From assembly GCA_025356335.1 (NCBI GenBank), contig JANXUF010000033.1:86392-150391 (forward strand): 64,000 nt of DNA, written 5' to 3'. Shown here in pieces: positions 17,356 to 26,468 of the stretch. A program made the translations under genes and the position numbers. The notes beneath the pieces were generated by a model, which was not told the DNA's origin, did no database searches, and worked only from the letters and a program-made list of their open reading frames with translations. Positions within the stretch are counted from its first letter, which is position 1. Each line of letters starts with the position of its first letter. This stretch comes from Actinomycetes bacterium. GTDB taxonomy: Bacteria; Actinomycetota; Acidimicrobiia; Acidimicrobiales; Ilumatobacteraceae.

Positions 17356-18399
17356 ATGGCAGGCAGATACGACTACGACCGGGCAGCGCTCGGTGAGCTG
17401 CTCGCCGATCAGCCGCGCTACCGGCTCGACCAACTGTGGAGCGGGCTGTACGAACACCTCGCAGAACCAACGGCGATCACCGGTCTGCCGGCAGCGTTGC
17501 GCGCCAGGCTCGACGAAGTACTGCCGACATCGTTGACGGAAGTCGCACGCCAGTCGACGCCAGGTGGTGAGACCGTCAAGTTCCTGTGGCACCTCGAAGG
17601 GGGTGCGCAGATCGAGTCGGTGCTGATGCTCTATCGCGACCGGGCGACCGTCTGCGTCAGCACACAGGCAGGCTGCGCGATGGCGTGCGGATTCTGTGCA
17701 ACCGGACAGGCAGGTTTCACCAGGCAGTTGACCGTCGGCGAGATCGTCGAACAGGTGATCCTCGCCTCACGCCAGGCACGGTTGGCGGACCGCCGCGTGT
17801 CGAACGTCGTCTTCATGGGGATGGGCGAGCCGCTCGCCAACGAGGAAGCGGTGTGGGGTGCCGTCGAGCGCCTCCACAGTGCGGTCGGCCTCTCCGCTCG
17901 ACACCTGACGATTTCGACAGTCGGGCTCGTTCCGGGTATCCGTAAGCTCGGCGACCGTCCGCTCCCCGTCAATCTCGCTGTCTCACTGCATGCCGCCAAC
18001 GACGCACTGCGCAGCGAACTCGTGCCGATCAACAGGCGCTACCCGCTCGAGGTGCTGATGCAGGCATGCGCAGAATACCTCGCCAAGAAGAACCGCAGGC
18101 TGTCGTTCGAGTGGGCACTGATCGACGGCGTCAACGATCGCCAATCCGACGCCGTAGAACTGTCACGACTCTGCCGCGGCCTGCCTTTGCATGCGCACGT
18201 CAACCTCATCCCACTGAACCCGACGCCGGGCTGGCCAACCAAGGGTACGCCACTCTCCCGTGTCCACGACTTCTGTCACCAGCTGGAGTCACTCGGCGTC
18301 AACGCCACCGTCCGGCAGAATCGCGGCACCGACATCGAAGCAGCCTGCGGCCAATTGGCCGCAGGCCAACCCGTGACCCTCGGCTCGACCCGCCGCTGA
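17356..18399 (+). CDS. rlmN: Dual-specificity 23S rRNA/tRNA adenine-C2 methyltransferase
   Basis: Radical-SAM methylase acting on A2503 of 23S rRNA and A37 of some tRNAs. The cluster cysteines are C107, C111 and C114 (GCAMACGFC); FMGMGEPLANEE and the SLHAANDALR segment are family marks. The resolving cysteine is in RQNRGTDIEAACGQL. Start at the ATG at 17356, 347 residues; an earlier in-frame start would sit in the hairpin. Confidence 0.96.
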   Translation: MAGRYDYDRAALGELLADQPRYRLDQLWSGLYEHLAEPTAITGLPAALRARLDEVLPTSLTEVARQSTPGGETVKFLWHLEGGAQIESVLMLYRDRATVCVSTQAGCAMACGFCATGQAGFTRQLTVGEIVEQVILASRQARLADRRVSNVVFMGMGEPLANEEAVWGAVERLHSAVGLSARHLTISTVGLVPGIRKLGDRPLPVNLAVSLHAANDALRSELVPINRRYPLEVLMQACAEYLAKKNRRLSFEWALIDGVNDRQSDAVELSRLCRGLPLHAHVNLIPLNPTPGWPTKGTPLSRVHDFCHQLESLGVNATVRQNRGTDIEAACGQLAAGQPVTLGSTRR

Positions 18400-18487
18400 A
18401 AACCGCCGGCCGGCAACGGGCGACAGCACGACGCAACGGGCGCAGGAGGCGATGGGTGAAGCGGCAGCAAACGGTACGACAAGCCGA

Positions 18488-18520
18488 CCCCGTCGGGGAG
18501 TACCAGGGGGCGATAGCCCC
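18488..18520. terminator. Two short hairpins between convergent genes
   Basis: CCCC-gtc-GGGG at 18488-18498 and GGGGC-gata-GCCCC at 18507-18520 lie between the rlmN stop and the M23 peptidase stop. The rest of 18400-18650 is purine-rich and shows no gene. Confidence 0.5.
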
Positions 18521-18650
18521 TTCGTCCGGCGGGAGGGCCGGCTTGCTGGCGGCCGTTGCAGAGAAAGCGCGCCGAAGCCGCTCCGACAAGCACTCGACGG
18601 AGCGGAGGAAGCGGAGCGAGGAACGAGCGACCGAGTGACGGAGAAGCCGA

Positions 18651-19880
18651 CTAGCCGCAGGCGAATTTGACGGAGGGGAACGGGTTGACTGCTGCACCGT
18701 TGCCCGGGTGTATCTCGAAGTGGAGGTGCACGCTGCCCTTGGCGTCACCCGTATCGCCCATATACCCGATCACGTCACCCCGCTTCACGACACCGTTTTT
18801 CGCCCAACTGTCGAGGTGGGCGTAGTAGTACCCGTTGCCGTTGCTGCCGGTGAAGTTGACGGCGTTACCACCGAGGCCGTTGGTTTCGTCTTTGGCGATG
18901 CCATCGACGACAGCGAGAATCGGGGTGCCGCGTGCGCCGAGCATGTCGACGCCCTGATGCCTGCGGCCTCCTGAACGCGGCGCTCCCCACGTATCGCTGA
19001 ATGCAGAGGGCCCACCGACCGGGCAGATGATGCTCGTGTCGACGTAGCCGCAATCGCCGATGCATCCGCCGTTGACGTTCGCGCTGCCGTTTCCGCCGCC
19101 GGTCACCGCCACTGGTGTGGCGGCCGCTGCCGGCCCGGCGGCCGCCGGTGCTCCGGCAGAGACGCTTGCGGCAGCTGCAGCTGCCGCCTTCTGCGCAGCA
19201 GCGTCCGCAGCCGCTTTCTGCGCAGCTGCTTTGATCGCCGCTTTTTCAGCAGCCTGCTGCTGCGCAAGCGCCTTGGCGATGGCCTGGTCCTGCAACGCCT
19301 TGTTCTGGATCTCCGTCCATGTGTCGATGTCGGCCCGTGCCGCTGACTGCGCCGCTTCCAGCGACGCCTGCTTCAGTTGAATCTGGTGCGTCTTGGCAGT
19401 GAGCGCCGCCTGCTTGACTTCCAGCAGCTGTTTCGACACCTGAAACTGATCGATGGCGCTGAGGTTGGTGTCGGTCAGCAGACCGGTCAGCGCGCTGATT
19501 TCAACCTGATTGGTGACGCCTTTGAGATCGCTGAGCAGCAGGTTGGTGGAAGTGTCACCGGCGGCGAACTGCTGCAGGGCAAGTTGCTGAACCCCGCGTT
19601 GCAGCGTCGAAACCTGCTGTTTCACGGCATCGACCTGGGAGGTCAGTTCGACTGCGTCCTGGTTGGCCTGATCGAGTTCGGATTGCGCCGTTCCCCATGC
19701 TGCCGCCGCCTGGTTCGCCTGATTGTGCGCAGCAGTCACTTCGGCAACGGCCTTGTCGATGTCGCTCTGGTCCTCGGCGTGAGCGGCACTGCTCGGTGCC
19801 ATGGCGATGGCCGCGCCAATCAGCGCAACGGCGATGAGTCGCCGGCCCAGCGAGCGATGAACGCCTGTGAATACATGCAC
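18651..19880 (-). CDS. Secreted M23 peptidoglycan endopeptidase with N-terminal coiled coil
   Basis: Signal peptide (RRLIAVALIGAAIAMAPSSAAHA), a coiled coil from about residue 40 to 200 (Ala/Gln/Leu-rich), an Ala-rich linker, then a LytM/M23 domain. The zinc motifs are HQGVDML (H-x3-D) and SVHLHFEIHP (H-x-H). This layout matches RipA/EnvC-like cell-separation hydrolases whose coiled coil is regulatory. I start at the GTG at 19880, where TATTAT lies 11 bases upstream, suggesting a leaderless or near-leaderless message; an ATG at 19925 is possible. Confidence 0.9.
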   Translation of the reverse strand: MHVFTGVHRSLGRRLIAVALIGAAIAMAPSSAAHAEDQSDIDKAVAEVTAAHNQANQAAAAWGTAQSELDQANQDAVELTSQVDAVKQQVSTLQRGVQQLALQQFAAGDTSTNLLLSDLKGVTNQVEISALTGLLTDTNLSAIDQFQVSKQLLEVKQAALTAKTHQIQLKQASLEAAQSAARADIDTWTEIQNKALQDQAIAKALAQQQAAEKAAIKAAAQKAAADAAAQKAAAAAAASVSAGAPAAAGPAAAATPVAVTGGGNGSANVNGGCIGDCGYVDTSIICPVGGPSAFSDTWGAPRSGGRRHQGVDMLGARGTPILAVVDGIAKDETNGLGGNAVNFTGSNGNGYYYAHLDSWAKNGVVKRGDVIGYMGDTGDAKGSVHLHFEIHPGNGAAVNPFPSVKFACG

Positions 19881-19976
19881 GACGAATCGGAATAATACCG
19901 GCCTGCACGTCCACGGTGGTGTCATCCGGATTGCGGTCTGGCTACGGCCGTCCGGAGCCGCTACCGTCCAACCTCC

Positions 19977-20825
19977 ATGTCAACGATGCCACCGGTCGTC
20001 CCGCCTCCTGCCGTCGTCCGCGTGCCTGCTGTCATCCAGTTGCGCGCTGTGCGGCTGGTCCGGGACGAGCGAGTGATTCTCGACGACGTCGATTGGAAGG
20101 TCAGCTCGGGCGAGCGGTGGGTCGTGTTGGGGTCCAACGGGTCCGGCAAGACCAGCATGGTCCGTATCGCCGCACTGATGCTGCACCCCAGCGGCGGGAC
20201 GGTGCGCGTGTTGGGCGAGCAACTCGGCATGACCGATGTGCGTTCCCTCAGGCGCCGCATCGGCTACGTCTCGGCGGCACTCGCCGGACAGTTGCGAAAC
20301 GATCTCATCGCCGCCGACATTGTCATGACGGCCAAGAACGCAGCGCTCGAACCGTGGTGGCATCGGTACGACGACGCCGATCGCCAGCGGGCCGTCCTGT
20401 GCCTCGAACAGCTGGGCGTCGGTCACTTCGCCGATCGGTCGTTCGGGACGATGTCATCCGGCGAACAGCAGCGTGTGCTGCTGGCCCGTTCGTTGATGAA
20501 CGCCCCGAACGTGGTTCTGCTCGACGAGCCGAGTGCCAGGCTCGATCTCGGAGGGCGAGAACAACTCGTCGGCGCGCTGACGGAGATGGCCGACAACCCC
20601 GACGGGCCGGCCTTGGTACTCGTCACCCACCATGTCGACGAGATCCCTCCCGGCATGACTCACGCAGTGTTGCTCCGCGACGGCCTCGTCCAGGCGTCTG
20701 GGCCGATCGCCAAGGTGTTGACCAGCGAATCGCTGAGCGCCTGCTTCGGCCTGCAGCTCGACCTCGAACGCCGGCCGAACGGCCGCCTCAGCGCCTACGC
20801 CAGCAGCGGGCAGCCACTCCGATAG
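19977..20825 (+). CDS. ABC transporter ATP-binding protein
   Basis: Single nucleotide-binding domain of 282 residues: Walker A GSNGSGKTS, signature MSSGEQQRV, Walker B VVLLDEPSA and switch VTHHVDE. The organisation resembles the ModF/YbbL type rather than a canonical importer subunit. No permease is next to it, so it may act with a distant partner or as a soluble ATPase. Divergent from the M23 gene. Confidence 0.9.
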   Translation: MSTMPPVVPPPAVVRVPAVIQLRAVRLVRDERVILDDVDWKVSSGERWVVLGSNGSGKTSMVRIAALMLHPSGGTVRVLGEQLGMTDVRSLRRRIGYVSAALAGQLRNDLIAADIVMTAKNAALEPWWHRYDDADRQRAVLCLEQLGVGHFADRSFGTMSSGEQQRVLLARSLMNAPNVVLLDEPSARLDLGGREQLVGALTEMADNPDGPALVLVTHHVDEIPPGMTHAVLLRDGLVQASGPIAKVLTSESLSACFGLQLDLERRPNGRLSAYASSGQPLR

Positions 20826-20835
20826 CAGCTAGGTG

Positions 20836-20912
20836 CCCGAGTGTGGACGCACCCGAGTGTGGACGCCGCACCGGAGTGCGGTGGCGACCGCTACGGGTGC
20901 CTGGACACTCGG
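20836..20912. repeat. 15-bp direct repeat plus inverted CCGAGTGT arm
   Basis: CCCGAGTGTGGACGC occurs at 20836-20850 and 20852-20866 (period 16). The inverse ACACTCGG lies at 20905-20912, so the block can form a hairpin between the convergent ABC ATPase and SRPBCC genes. Confidence 0.5.
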
Positions 20913-20944
20913 ATGCCGCGCTGACACAGTGCTGCACGAACAGT

Positions 20945-21424
20945 TCAGGCGGTGCCTGGGGGTTGTTCGACGAGCGCCTTCAGGGAGTCACGCCCCCGGT
21001 TGATCTGCTCGTGCAATACCCGTTCGAGGACCGCGCCTGTCCACAAACCGCCGCCATAGTGCAACGACATCGTCAACGTCGTCGACGTCGTCCTCGCCGG
21101 TCCCGTCAACGTCGTCGCCGTCGTCAGTTCGGCCTGCAGTACCCACGAGGAGTGACTGTTGCCGTCCAATTCCCGTCGTTCGAAACGCACGAGTTTCCCG
21201 TCGACACCGTCTGTGCGCACCATCCGCAGACGCTTCGAGCGGGCGAACGGACCAACCCGTGCCCGCAGTTCGACCGTCCATGCCGGTGCTGCGTCCGCTG
21301 CCATCTGGTCTGGCGCAGCTCGGTGCACGAGATCGAGCCATACCGGGTAGTCGGTGAGGTCGTGAACCCATCGATACAGCGTCGCCGGCGGGCATTCGGC
21401 GACGAGCACAGCACTGATGTCCAC
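20945..21424 (-). CDS. SRPBCC-family protein
   Basis: 159 residues with the START-like order of polyketide cyclase/dehydrase proteins: CPPATLYRWVHDLTDYPVWLDLV at the N terminus, a central beta sheet, and a C-terminal helix (VLERVLHEQINRGRDSLKALVE). Members bind hydrophobic ligands; no ligand can be named. Downstream of DUF3499 on the same strand with a 28-base gap. Confidence 0.75.
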   Translation of the reverse strand: MDISAVLVAECPPATLYRWVHDLTDYPVWLDLVHRAAPDQMAADAAPAWTVELRARVGPFARSKRLRMVRTDGVDGKLVRFERRELDGNSHSSWVLQAELTTATTLTGPARTTSTTLTMSLHYGGGLWTGAVLERVLHEQINRGRDSLKALVEQPPGTA

Positions 21425-21452
21425 ACGCTGAGTATGCCAAGCCGAACTGCGA

Positions 21453-21983
21453 TCATTCGCTGGAGGCCTGAGGACGTCCGTCGACGAACGGCTCGGTGCC
21501 GAAGGCTTTTGCCAACAGCGGGGTTCGTGCCGACAGCAATCCGTTCAGGTCGTCGCGGCGGTCGAAAACCGGGATCCACGGGAGCGCAACAGCTGGTCCA
21601 CCGGCTCGATCGCCTGCAGGCTGGTCGAGCCCTGCTGTCGGGAGTGCGTCGGTGGCCATGATCTCGAACGGCAGCTCCTCTGTGGAGTCGACGTGCTGAC
21701 GCGACGCCGGCCGCTGGTGCCTCGGGCGTGGCTTCGCGACCGGGTGTTCCGGCGGCGGCTGCTGGCGGAACAGGCGCGGTTGGCTTTCACGGAGGTCGTC
21801 GAGCCACCAGCCCAACGGCGGGGTCAACGAGTTGGCGTGGTGCTCGCACAACGCTCCCCCGCGGATCGCCGTGCCCTCCTGTGAATAGAGGACCGAGAGG
21901 AAGACCAGGTGGCGCCGGGCATCGAAGCCGTAGCCGACAGCAGCGGCGACGGAACATCCGGGACGTTCACAGAGCCGAGCCAC
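21453..21983 (-). CDS. DUF3499-family actinobacterial protein
   Basis: 176 residues. The family signature is in the first 60: RLCERPGCSVAAAV, then GALCEHHANSLTPPLGW, where Cys and His residues could bind a metal. The rest is Pro/Arg-rich and poorly ordered. Function unknown. It starts with GTG at 21983; TAACAT six bases upstream suggests leaderless transcription. The divergent response regulator starts 19 bases away. Confidence 0.8.
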   Translation of the reverse strand: MARLCERPGCSVAAAVGYGFDARRHLVFLSVLYSQEGTAIRGGALCEHHANSLTPPLGWWLDDLRESQPRLFRQQPPPEHPVAKPRPRHQRPASRQHVDSTEELPFEIMATDALPTAGLDQPAGDRAGGPAVALPWIPVFDRRDDLNGLLSARTPLLAKAFGTEPFVDGRPQASSE

Positions 21984-21987
21984 GACG

Positions 21988-21995
21988 TAATGTTA
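21988..21995. promoter_or_regulatory. Overlapping divergent -10 boxes
   Basis: TAACAT on the minus strand (21995-21990) lies six bases before the DUF3499 GTG. TAATGT on the plus strand (21988-21993) lies nine bases before the regulator ATG. The two promoters would share bases and exclude each other. Confidence 0.4.
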
Positions 21996-22002
21996 GTGGT
22001 GG

Positions 22003-22689
22003 ATGCGTGCACTGATAGTCGAGGACGATCCGTCGATGGCTGCCTCGCTCCGCCGCGGGCTGGAGGCGGAGGGATACACCGTCGCAGTGGCCGACAACGG
22101 CGAGGATGGGCTGTTCCAGGCACAGCAGGGCGACTTCGACATCGTGCTCCTCGACATCATGTTGCCGAGGCGAAACGGCTATCTCGTGGTGACCGATCTC
22201 CGCACGTCGGGCAGCACGGTCCCGGTGCTGATGCTGACAGCGAAGGACGGGGAGTGGGATCAGGCGGAGGCGCTGGACTCGGGTGCCGACGACTACCTCG
22301 CCAAGCCGTTCTCCTATCCCGTGCTGCTCGCGAGGATGCGTGCGCTGATTCGTCGGTCCGCCGGCATCGCCGATCCACTGCTGACCGTCGGCGACCTACG
22401 CATCGATCCGTCTGCGAAACGCTGCTGGCGAGCCGGAGTCGAGATCGAGCTGACGGCTCGTGAGTTCGCTGTGCTCGAGTACCTGGCGGTCCAGTCCGGA
22501 CGCGTCGTCAGCAAGATCGAACTCGTCGAACATGTCTGGGATCAGGCGAGGGAGCCGGACACCAACGTCGTCGAGGTCTACATCGGCTACCTGCGCCGCA
22601 AGATCGACACCCCGTTCGAGGTCGCGCTGTTGCAGACGGTTCGCGGTGCCGGGTACCGCCTGAGCGCGCCGGTACCCGCACCGAAGTGA
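22003..22689 (+). CDS. OmpR/PhoB-family response regulator
   Basis: 228 residues: receiver domain with acidic pocket VEDD, phosphoacceptor D51 (LLDIMLP), conserved Thr and Lys (MLTAKD, AKPFSYP), and a C-terminal winged helix (ELTAREFAVLEYLAVQSGRVVSKIELVEHVWD...VRGAGYRL). Its probable kinase is at 24814, with a P450 and a Uma2 gene between, so those two may be targets or riders in one transcription unit. Confidence 0.93.
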   Translation: MRALIVEDDPSMAASLRRGLEAEGYTVAVADNGEDGLFQAQQGDFDIVLLDIMLPRRNGYLVVTDLRTSGSTVPVLMLTAKDGEWDQAEALDSGADDYLAKPFSYPVLLARMRALIRRSAGIADPLLTVGDLRIDPSAKRCWRAGVEIELTAREFAVLEYLAVQSGRVVSKIELVEHVWDQAREPDTNVVEVYIGYLRRKIDTPFEVALLQTVRGAGYRLSAPVPAPK

Positions 22690-22731
22690 CAGCGCTTCGT
22701 CGTCCGGCCCGAACATTGCAGCGACGATGCG

Positions 22732-22752
22732 TCATGATATTCATCATCATGA
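22732..22752. promoter_or_regulatory. Possible operator: paired TCATGA boxes
   Basis: TCATGA at 22732-22737 and 22747-22752 separated by nine bases in the gap before the P450 gene. Each box is palindromic, which fits a dimeric regulator site. No regulator is proven. Confidence 0.3.
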
Positions 22753-22822
22753 ACCTGGGGTGACGCTCACTGGATGAAGCGGACAGCAGTCGGCTGCTGG
22801 TTCGCCGAAGGAGGATCTACCG

Positions 22823-24010
22823 ATGAACGAGTATCCGTCGGTCGAGGTCAATCTGACCTCGCTCGTGACGCCCGTCGGGGCGCACTGGGAACAGAACGAT
22901 CGACTGCGTGAGGAATTCCCTGTCTATTGGAACACCTACGGAAACGGCTACTGGGTGCTCACCCGCGCCGAGGAGATCCGAGAGGCCTCACAGAACCCGG
23001 CCGTGTTCTCCAATCATTCGATCGTCGCCACAGACCCGAATCCGGCGTACCGATTCCTTCCATCGTTCGTCGACCCCCCACAGCACATGAAATACCGCAA
23101 GCCGCTCAACCGTTGGTTCTCCCCGCCCGCCGTCGCGGCGCTCGTCCCGCAACTGCGTGAATGCGCAGCGACGACGATGCAGGAGTTCGCCGCAGACGGC
23201 CATACCGACTACGTCAACTCCTTCGGCGACCACTTCCCTGTGCGCGTCTTCCTGACGTCGATGGGCCTGCCGTTGGAACACGCTGCCTTCCTCGTTTCGT
23301 GCGTGCGCAGGATGTCTGGGGCCCGCTCGGGCTCCCCTGACCACGTCGCCAGGATGATGGGGGCGTGGGCAGACATCGCTGCGTTCTGGACCGTGCTGCT
23401 TGCCGATCGCCACGCCAACCCGCTCGACCCTGACATCGATTTCGTCACCCACATGACCGAGGCGACGATCGACGGACACCCCTTTGCCGACGACGAGATC
23501 ATCGACACGCTCGTCACGTTGACACTCGGCAGCCTCGACACCCTCAAGGGTCAGTTCGGCTGGTGCATCTATCACTTCGCAACGCACCCCGAGGATCGTC
23601 AGCGGATCATCGATGACCCGAATCTGATTCCGAACGCCGTCGAAGAGATCATGCGCGCCTACCCGATCGTCGGCATGGCGCGGAAGTTGACGCAGGACAT
23701 CGAATTCCATGGCTGTCCGATGAAGAAGGACGACATGCTCTTCCTGAATCTGCCGTCGGCGACGCGAGATCCTCGCGAATTTCCCGATGCCGACAAGGTG
23801 ATCATCGACCGCAGCCCGAATCGCCATATGGCCTTCGGGGCGAGCGAACACCGCTGCGTCGGTTCGCACCTCGCCCGCGCCGAGATGATCATCGCCTTGG
23901 AGGAATGGCATCGAGCGATCCCCCACTATCGGCTGGGGGTCGATGAACCGCTGATGGAGCTCGGAAGTCAGATCGCCCTCGTTTCGCTACCGCTCGTGTG
24001 GGACGTATAG
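22823..24010 (+). CDS. Cytochrome P450
   Basis: Soluble bacterial P450 of 395 residues. Haem ligand loop FGASEHRCVGSHLAR, ExxR pair in EEIMRAYP, and PPQHMKYRKPLNRWFSP in the C-helix region. The I-helix reads TLGSLDTLKGQFG, lacking the usual acidic-Thr pair order, so oxygen activation may differ. The start has a clear GGAGG seven bases upstream. Electron partners (ferredoxin, reductase) are not in the window. Substrate unknown. Confidence 0.95.
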   Translation: MNEYPSVEVNLTSLVTPVGAHWEQNDRLREEFPVYWNTYGNGYWVLTRAEEIREASQNPAVFSNHSIVATDPNPAYRFLPSFVDPPQHMKYRKPLNRWFSPPAVAALVPQLRECAATTMQEFAADGHTDYVNSFGDHFPVRVFLTSMGLPLEHAAFLVSCVRRMSGARSGSPDHVARMMGAWADIAAFWTVLLADRHANPLDPDIDFVTHMTEATIDGHPFADDEIIDTLVTLTLGSLDTLKGQFGWCIYHFATHPEDRQRIIDDPNLIPNAVEEIMRAYPIVGMARKLTQDIEFHGCPMKKDDMLFLNLPSATRDPREFPDADKVIIDRSPNRHMAFGASEHRCVGSHLARAEMIIALEEWHRAIPHYRLGVDEPLMELGSQIALVSLPLVWDV

Positions 24011-24016
24011 CGACAG

Positions 24017-24030
24017 CCGGCGATCGCCGG
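24017..24030. terminator. Perfect 14-bp palindrome after the P450
   Basis: CCGGCGATCGCCGG, six bases after the P450 stop. Self-complementary with no loop; it may end transcription or be a protein site. The rest of the gap to 24164 shows no gene. Confidence 0.4.
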
Positions 24031-24164
24031 AAACCGTCGCCGAACGTCGCCTTTGAAACCGCCTCCGGAGACCTTGCTACACCGCTTTGCTACGCTCGCT
24101 TGCACCGGCGTTCGCGCCTGTCATGCCCACGAGTTGCCGCACTGCGCCAGCGGGAAGGAGAGAG

Positions 24165-24770
24165 ATGTCCGCAACTACTACGTTCGCCGACGACATCGTC
24201 TATCCAGACAGCGACGCCAAGGCGATGGCCGACAGTCAGCAACAGGCTGCGGTCATCCGCCGACTCGTCGCCGGATTCGAGCGGGTCTTCGCCGATCGCC
24301 AGGATGTTGTGGTCGGCGGCGACTTCTTCTGGTACCCGGTCGAGGGAGTCCCGAAAATCGTCGCCGCGCCTGACGTCACGATACTTTTCGGCGTCGACCA
24401 GGACGACGATCTGTCGAACGGTCGGCCGGGGGTGTACGGAGGCAGCATCGCGCTGACGGCCGAGGTGATGTCGTCGGCGAACACCTGGCGGGAGATGACC
24501 GAGAAGCGGATGGTCCACGACCGTTGTGGTGTGCCGGAATCCTGGGTTTTCGATCCGGAAACCGCCATCCTCGAAGTGTGGCGGCGGACCGAAGACGGCG
24601 GTCTCTTCGCCGTCGCCGATCCGGCAGACGGCTCTGTCAGCCCACTCGGCAACGTTCGTGTGAGCGTCGAGGACGGGGACCTCGTCATTCGCGATCCAGA
24701 CGGTCGGGCCTGGCCGCGACTGACAGGTATCGGTCTGCACGAGCTGCACGACTGGGAACGAGACGCTTGA
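24165..24770 (+). CDS. Uma2 (DUF820) family putative nuclease
   Basis: About 201 residues with the PD-(D/E)XK-like order of Uma2: VVGGDFFWYPVEG, PKIVAAPDVTILF (catalytic Asp), ALTAEVMSSANTWREM (Glu), KRMVHDRCGVPESWVFDPE. Best known from cyanobacteria and actinobacteria; biological role unclear. The ATG at 24165 has GGAAGGAG just upstream; an ATG at 24087 lacks one. Confidence 0.88.
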   Translation: MSATTTFADDIVYPDSDAKAMADSQQQAAVIRRLVAGFERVFADRQDVVVGGDFFWYPVEGVPKIVAAPDVTILFGVDQDDDLSNGRPGVYGGSIALTAEVMSSANTWREMTEKRMVHDRCGVPESWVFDPETAILEVWRRTEDGGLFAVADPADGSVSPLGNVRVSVEDGDLVIRDPDGRAWPRLTGIGLHELHDWERDA

Positions 24771-24813
24771 CCAGCAGGTCGGTCGCGAACCGGGCGCCGA
24801 CGGGCGCCTCACG

Positions 24814-26169
24814 ATGAGGTTGAAGAAGGCGTCGGTGCGGACGCGCATCGCCGTCGCCGCGACGCTCGCCGTCGGTGTCGTACTCATCGCCGCCGGGTTC
24901 GTGCTGATTTCTGTCGTCCGGTCGTCGCTCGAACGACCGATCGCCGGCGAGGCCAAGGTGCGGGCCGCCGATGTGGTGACGCTGTCCAGCAGCAGCGGCG
25001 TCCTGCCTTCGACGATCCCGCCGCTGCCGGCACCATGGCCGACGCTGGTCCAGGTCGTCGACTCGCGCGGCGACGTCATCGCTGCGAGCCGAGAGCTCGA
25101 GGGTGAACCGCCGCTACTCGTGCCGACGTCGTCGAGGCGGGAGCCGACAGGCAGCACCTACATCGTCTTCAAGGAGCATCGCCAGCACTGGCAGTTGAAC
25201 GCCGTCACGGCGAACGTCGAGGGCGCCGACGTGACGGTCGTCGTCGCCACCTCGCTCGCCCAGGCCGAGCGCAGCACACGCCTGGTCGAAATCGCCCTGG
25301 CGATCGGGATTCCCGTTCTCCTGCTGCTCGTGGCGACGCTCGGCTGGATCCTCGTCGGCCGCGCCCTTCGCCCGGTCGAGGATCTGCGCCGCGAGGTCGC
25401 CGGCTACGACCGCTCGACCGGCGGACGGCGCGTGCCAGAGCCGCCGACGGATGACGAGATCGCCAGGCTCGCCAGGACGTTGAACGCGCTCCTCGATCGC
25501 CTCGACGAGGCCAACGGACGCCAGCGTCGGTTCATCGCCGACGCCTCGCACGAACTGCGCAGCCCTGTCGCCAACATACGCGCTGCAATGGAAATCGCGC
25601 TCGCCCATCCGGACAGCACGCCGTGGCTCGAGGTCGCCGCTGACGTGCTCGATCAGAACGCTCGTATGGGCCGACTGGTCGACGACCTGTTGCTGCTCGG
25701 CCGCGCAGAGGCAGACCCGACGACACGCCGCAACGAACAGGTCGAACTGCACGCGATCATCGACGCAGCCATCGCCAGCCAGGTCGACATGCGAGTCCCC
25801 GTCCGTTCGCATGCAGCTACTGCTGTCTACGTCACCGGTGACGCCGGGCAACTCGAACGGGTCGTGGAGAATCTCGTCGCCAACGCCCAACGCCACGCAG
25901 CGACGGCCGTCGACGTCTCCGTGTCGCGTCACGGCCGTTGGGCGGTCATCGACGTCACCGACGACGGCCCAGGGGTGGCGGCAGCCGATCGCGAGCGGGT
26001 GTTCCAACGATTCGTCCGCCTCGACTCCGACCGCTCTCCTCGTGGCGGCGGAACGGGCCTCGGCCTGGCGATCGTTGCCGAGGTCGTTGCAGCCCACGGC
26101 GGCACGGTGTCGGTCACCGATGCCCACCCGGGGGCCGTTTTCACCGTTCGGCTGCCCGTCGCCTCCTGA
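24814..26169 (+). CDS. Sensor histidine kinase
   Basis: 451 residues. TM1 about 12-35, extracytoplasmic sensor about 40-155, TM2 about 158-180, HAMP, dimerisation helix with H246 (ADASHELRSPVANIRAAME), then ATP-binding boxes NLVANAQRHA (N), DDGPGV (G1) and GGGTGLGLAIV (G2). Likely partner of the OmpR-type regulator at 22003. The input signal is unknown. Confidence 0.92.
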   Translation: MRLKKASVRTRIAVAATLAVGVVLIAAGFVLISVVRSSLERPIAGEAKVRAADVVTLSSSSGVLPSTIPPLPAPWPTLVQVVDSRGDVIAASRELEGEPPLLVPTSSRREPTGSTYIVFKEHRQHWQLNAVTANVEGADVTVVVATSLAQAERSTRLVEIALAIGIPVLLLLVATLGWILVGRALRPVEDLRREVAGYDRSTGGRRVPEPPTDDEIARLARTLNALLDRLDEANGRQRRFIADASHELRSPVANIRAAMEIALAHPDSTPWLEVAADVLDQNARMGRLVDDLLLLGRAEADPTTRRNEQVELHAIIDAAIASQVDMRVPVRSHAATAVYVTGDAGQLERVVENLVANAQRHAATAVDVSVSRHGRWAVIDVTDDGPGVAAADRERVFQRFVRLDSDRSPRGGGTGLGLAIVAEVVAAHGGTVSVTDAHPGAVFTVRLPVAS

Positions 26170-26352
26170 CTCGCCGAACACTCCCCGAGCAGCGGCAAGC
26201 AAGGAGTCCGCTGAGTACCGTGCGCTCATACGTCAGGTGGTACCAGCGGATTTGGTCTCGATGGCCACCGGTACACGGCGACGACGTCGGCTGGAGCCAG
26301 GGTCAGCACTCATGCTGCCCCCCATTCCCCCGCGGGCCGTGCTTTGCACCGC

Positions 26353-26447
26353 CGAGTACGCCCGGCCCAAGCGAGTACGTGCGGGTCGCGCGAGTACGTG
26401 CGGCCCAAGCGAGTACGTGCGGGTCGAGCGAGTACGTGCGGGTCGCT
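26353..26447. repeat. Five tandem 19-bp repeats
   Basis: CGAGTACG units start at 26353, 26372, 26391, 26410 and 26429, an exact 19-bp period. The second half of the unit alternates between GTCG and CCCA variants. The block lies in a 414-base gap (26170-26583) that has no other gene, upstream of the LolA-like gene. It has no spacers, so it is not a CRISPR array. Confidence 0.8.
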
Positions 26448-26468
26448 GAGCGAACCAGACGTACTCCC

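Noticed and set aside
19916..21661. 581-codon plus-strand open frame
   Set aside because: It spans the ABC ATPase in another frame and continues antisense to SRPBCC and DUF3499; no motifs.
22003..24010. Biosynthetic gene cluster around the P450
   Set aside because: There are no synthases, tailoring enzymes or ferredoxin beside it.
26353..26447. CRISPR-like array
   Set aside because: The 19-bp units are contiguous with no unique spacers, and there are no cas genes.
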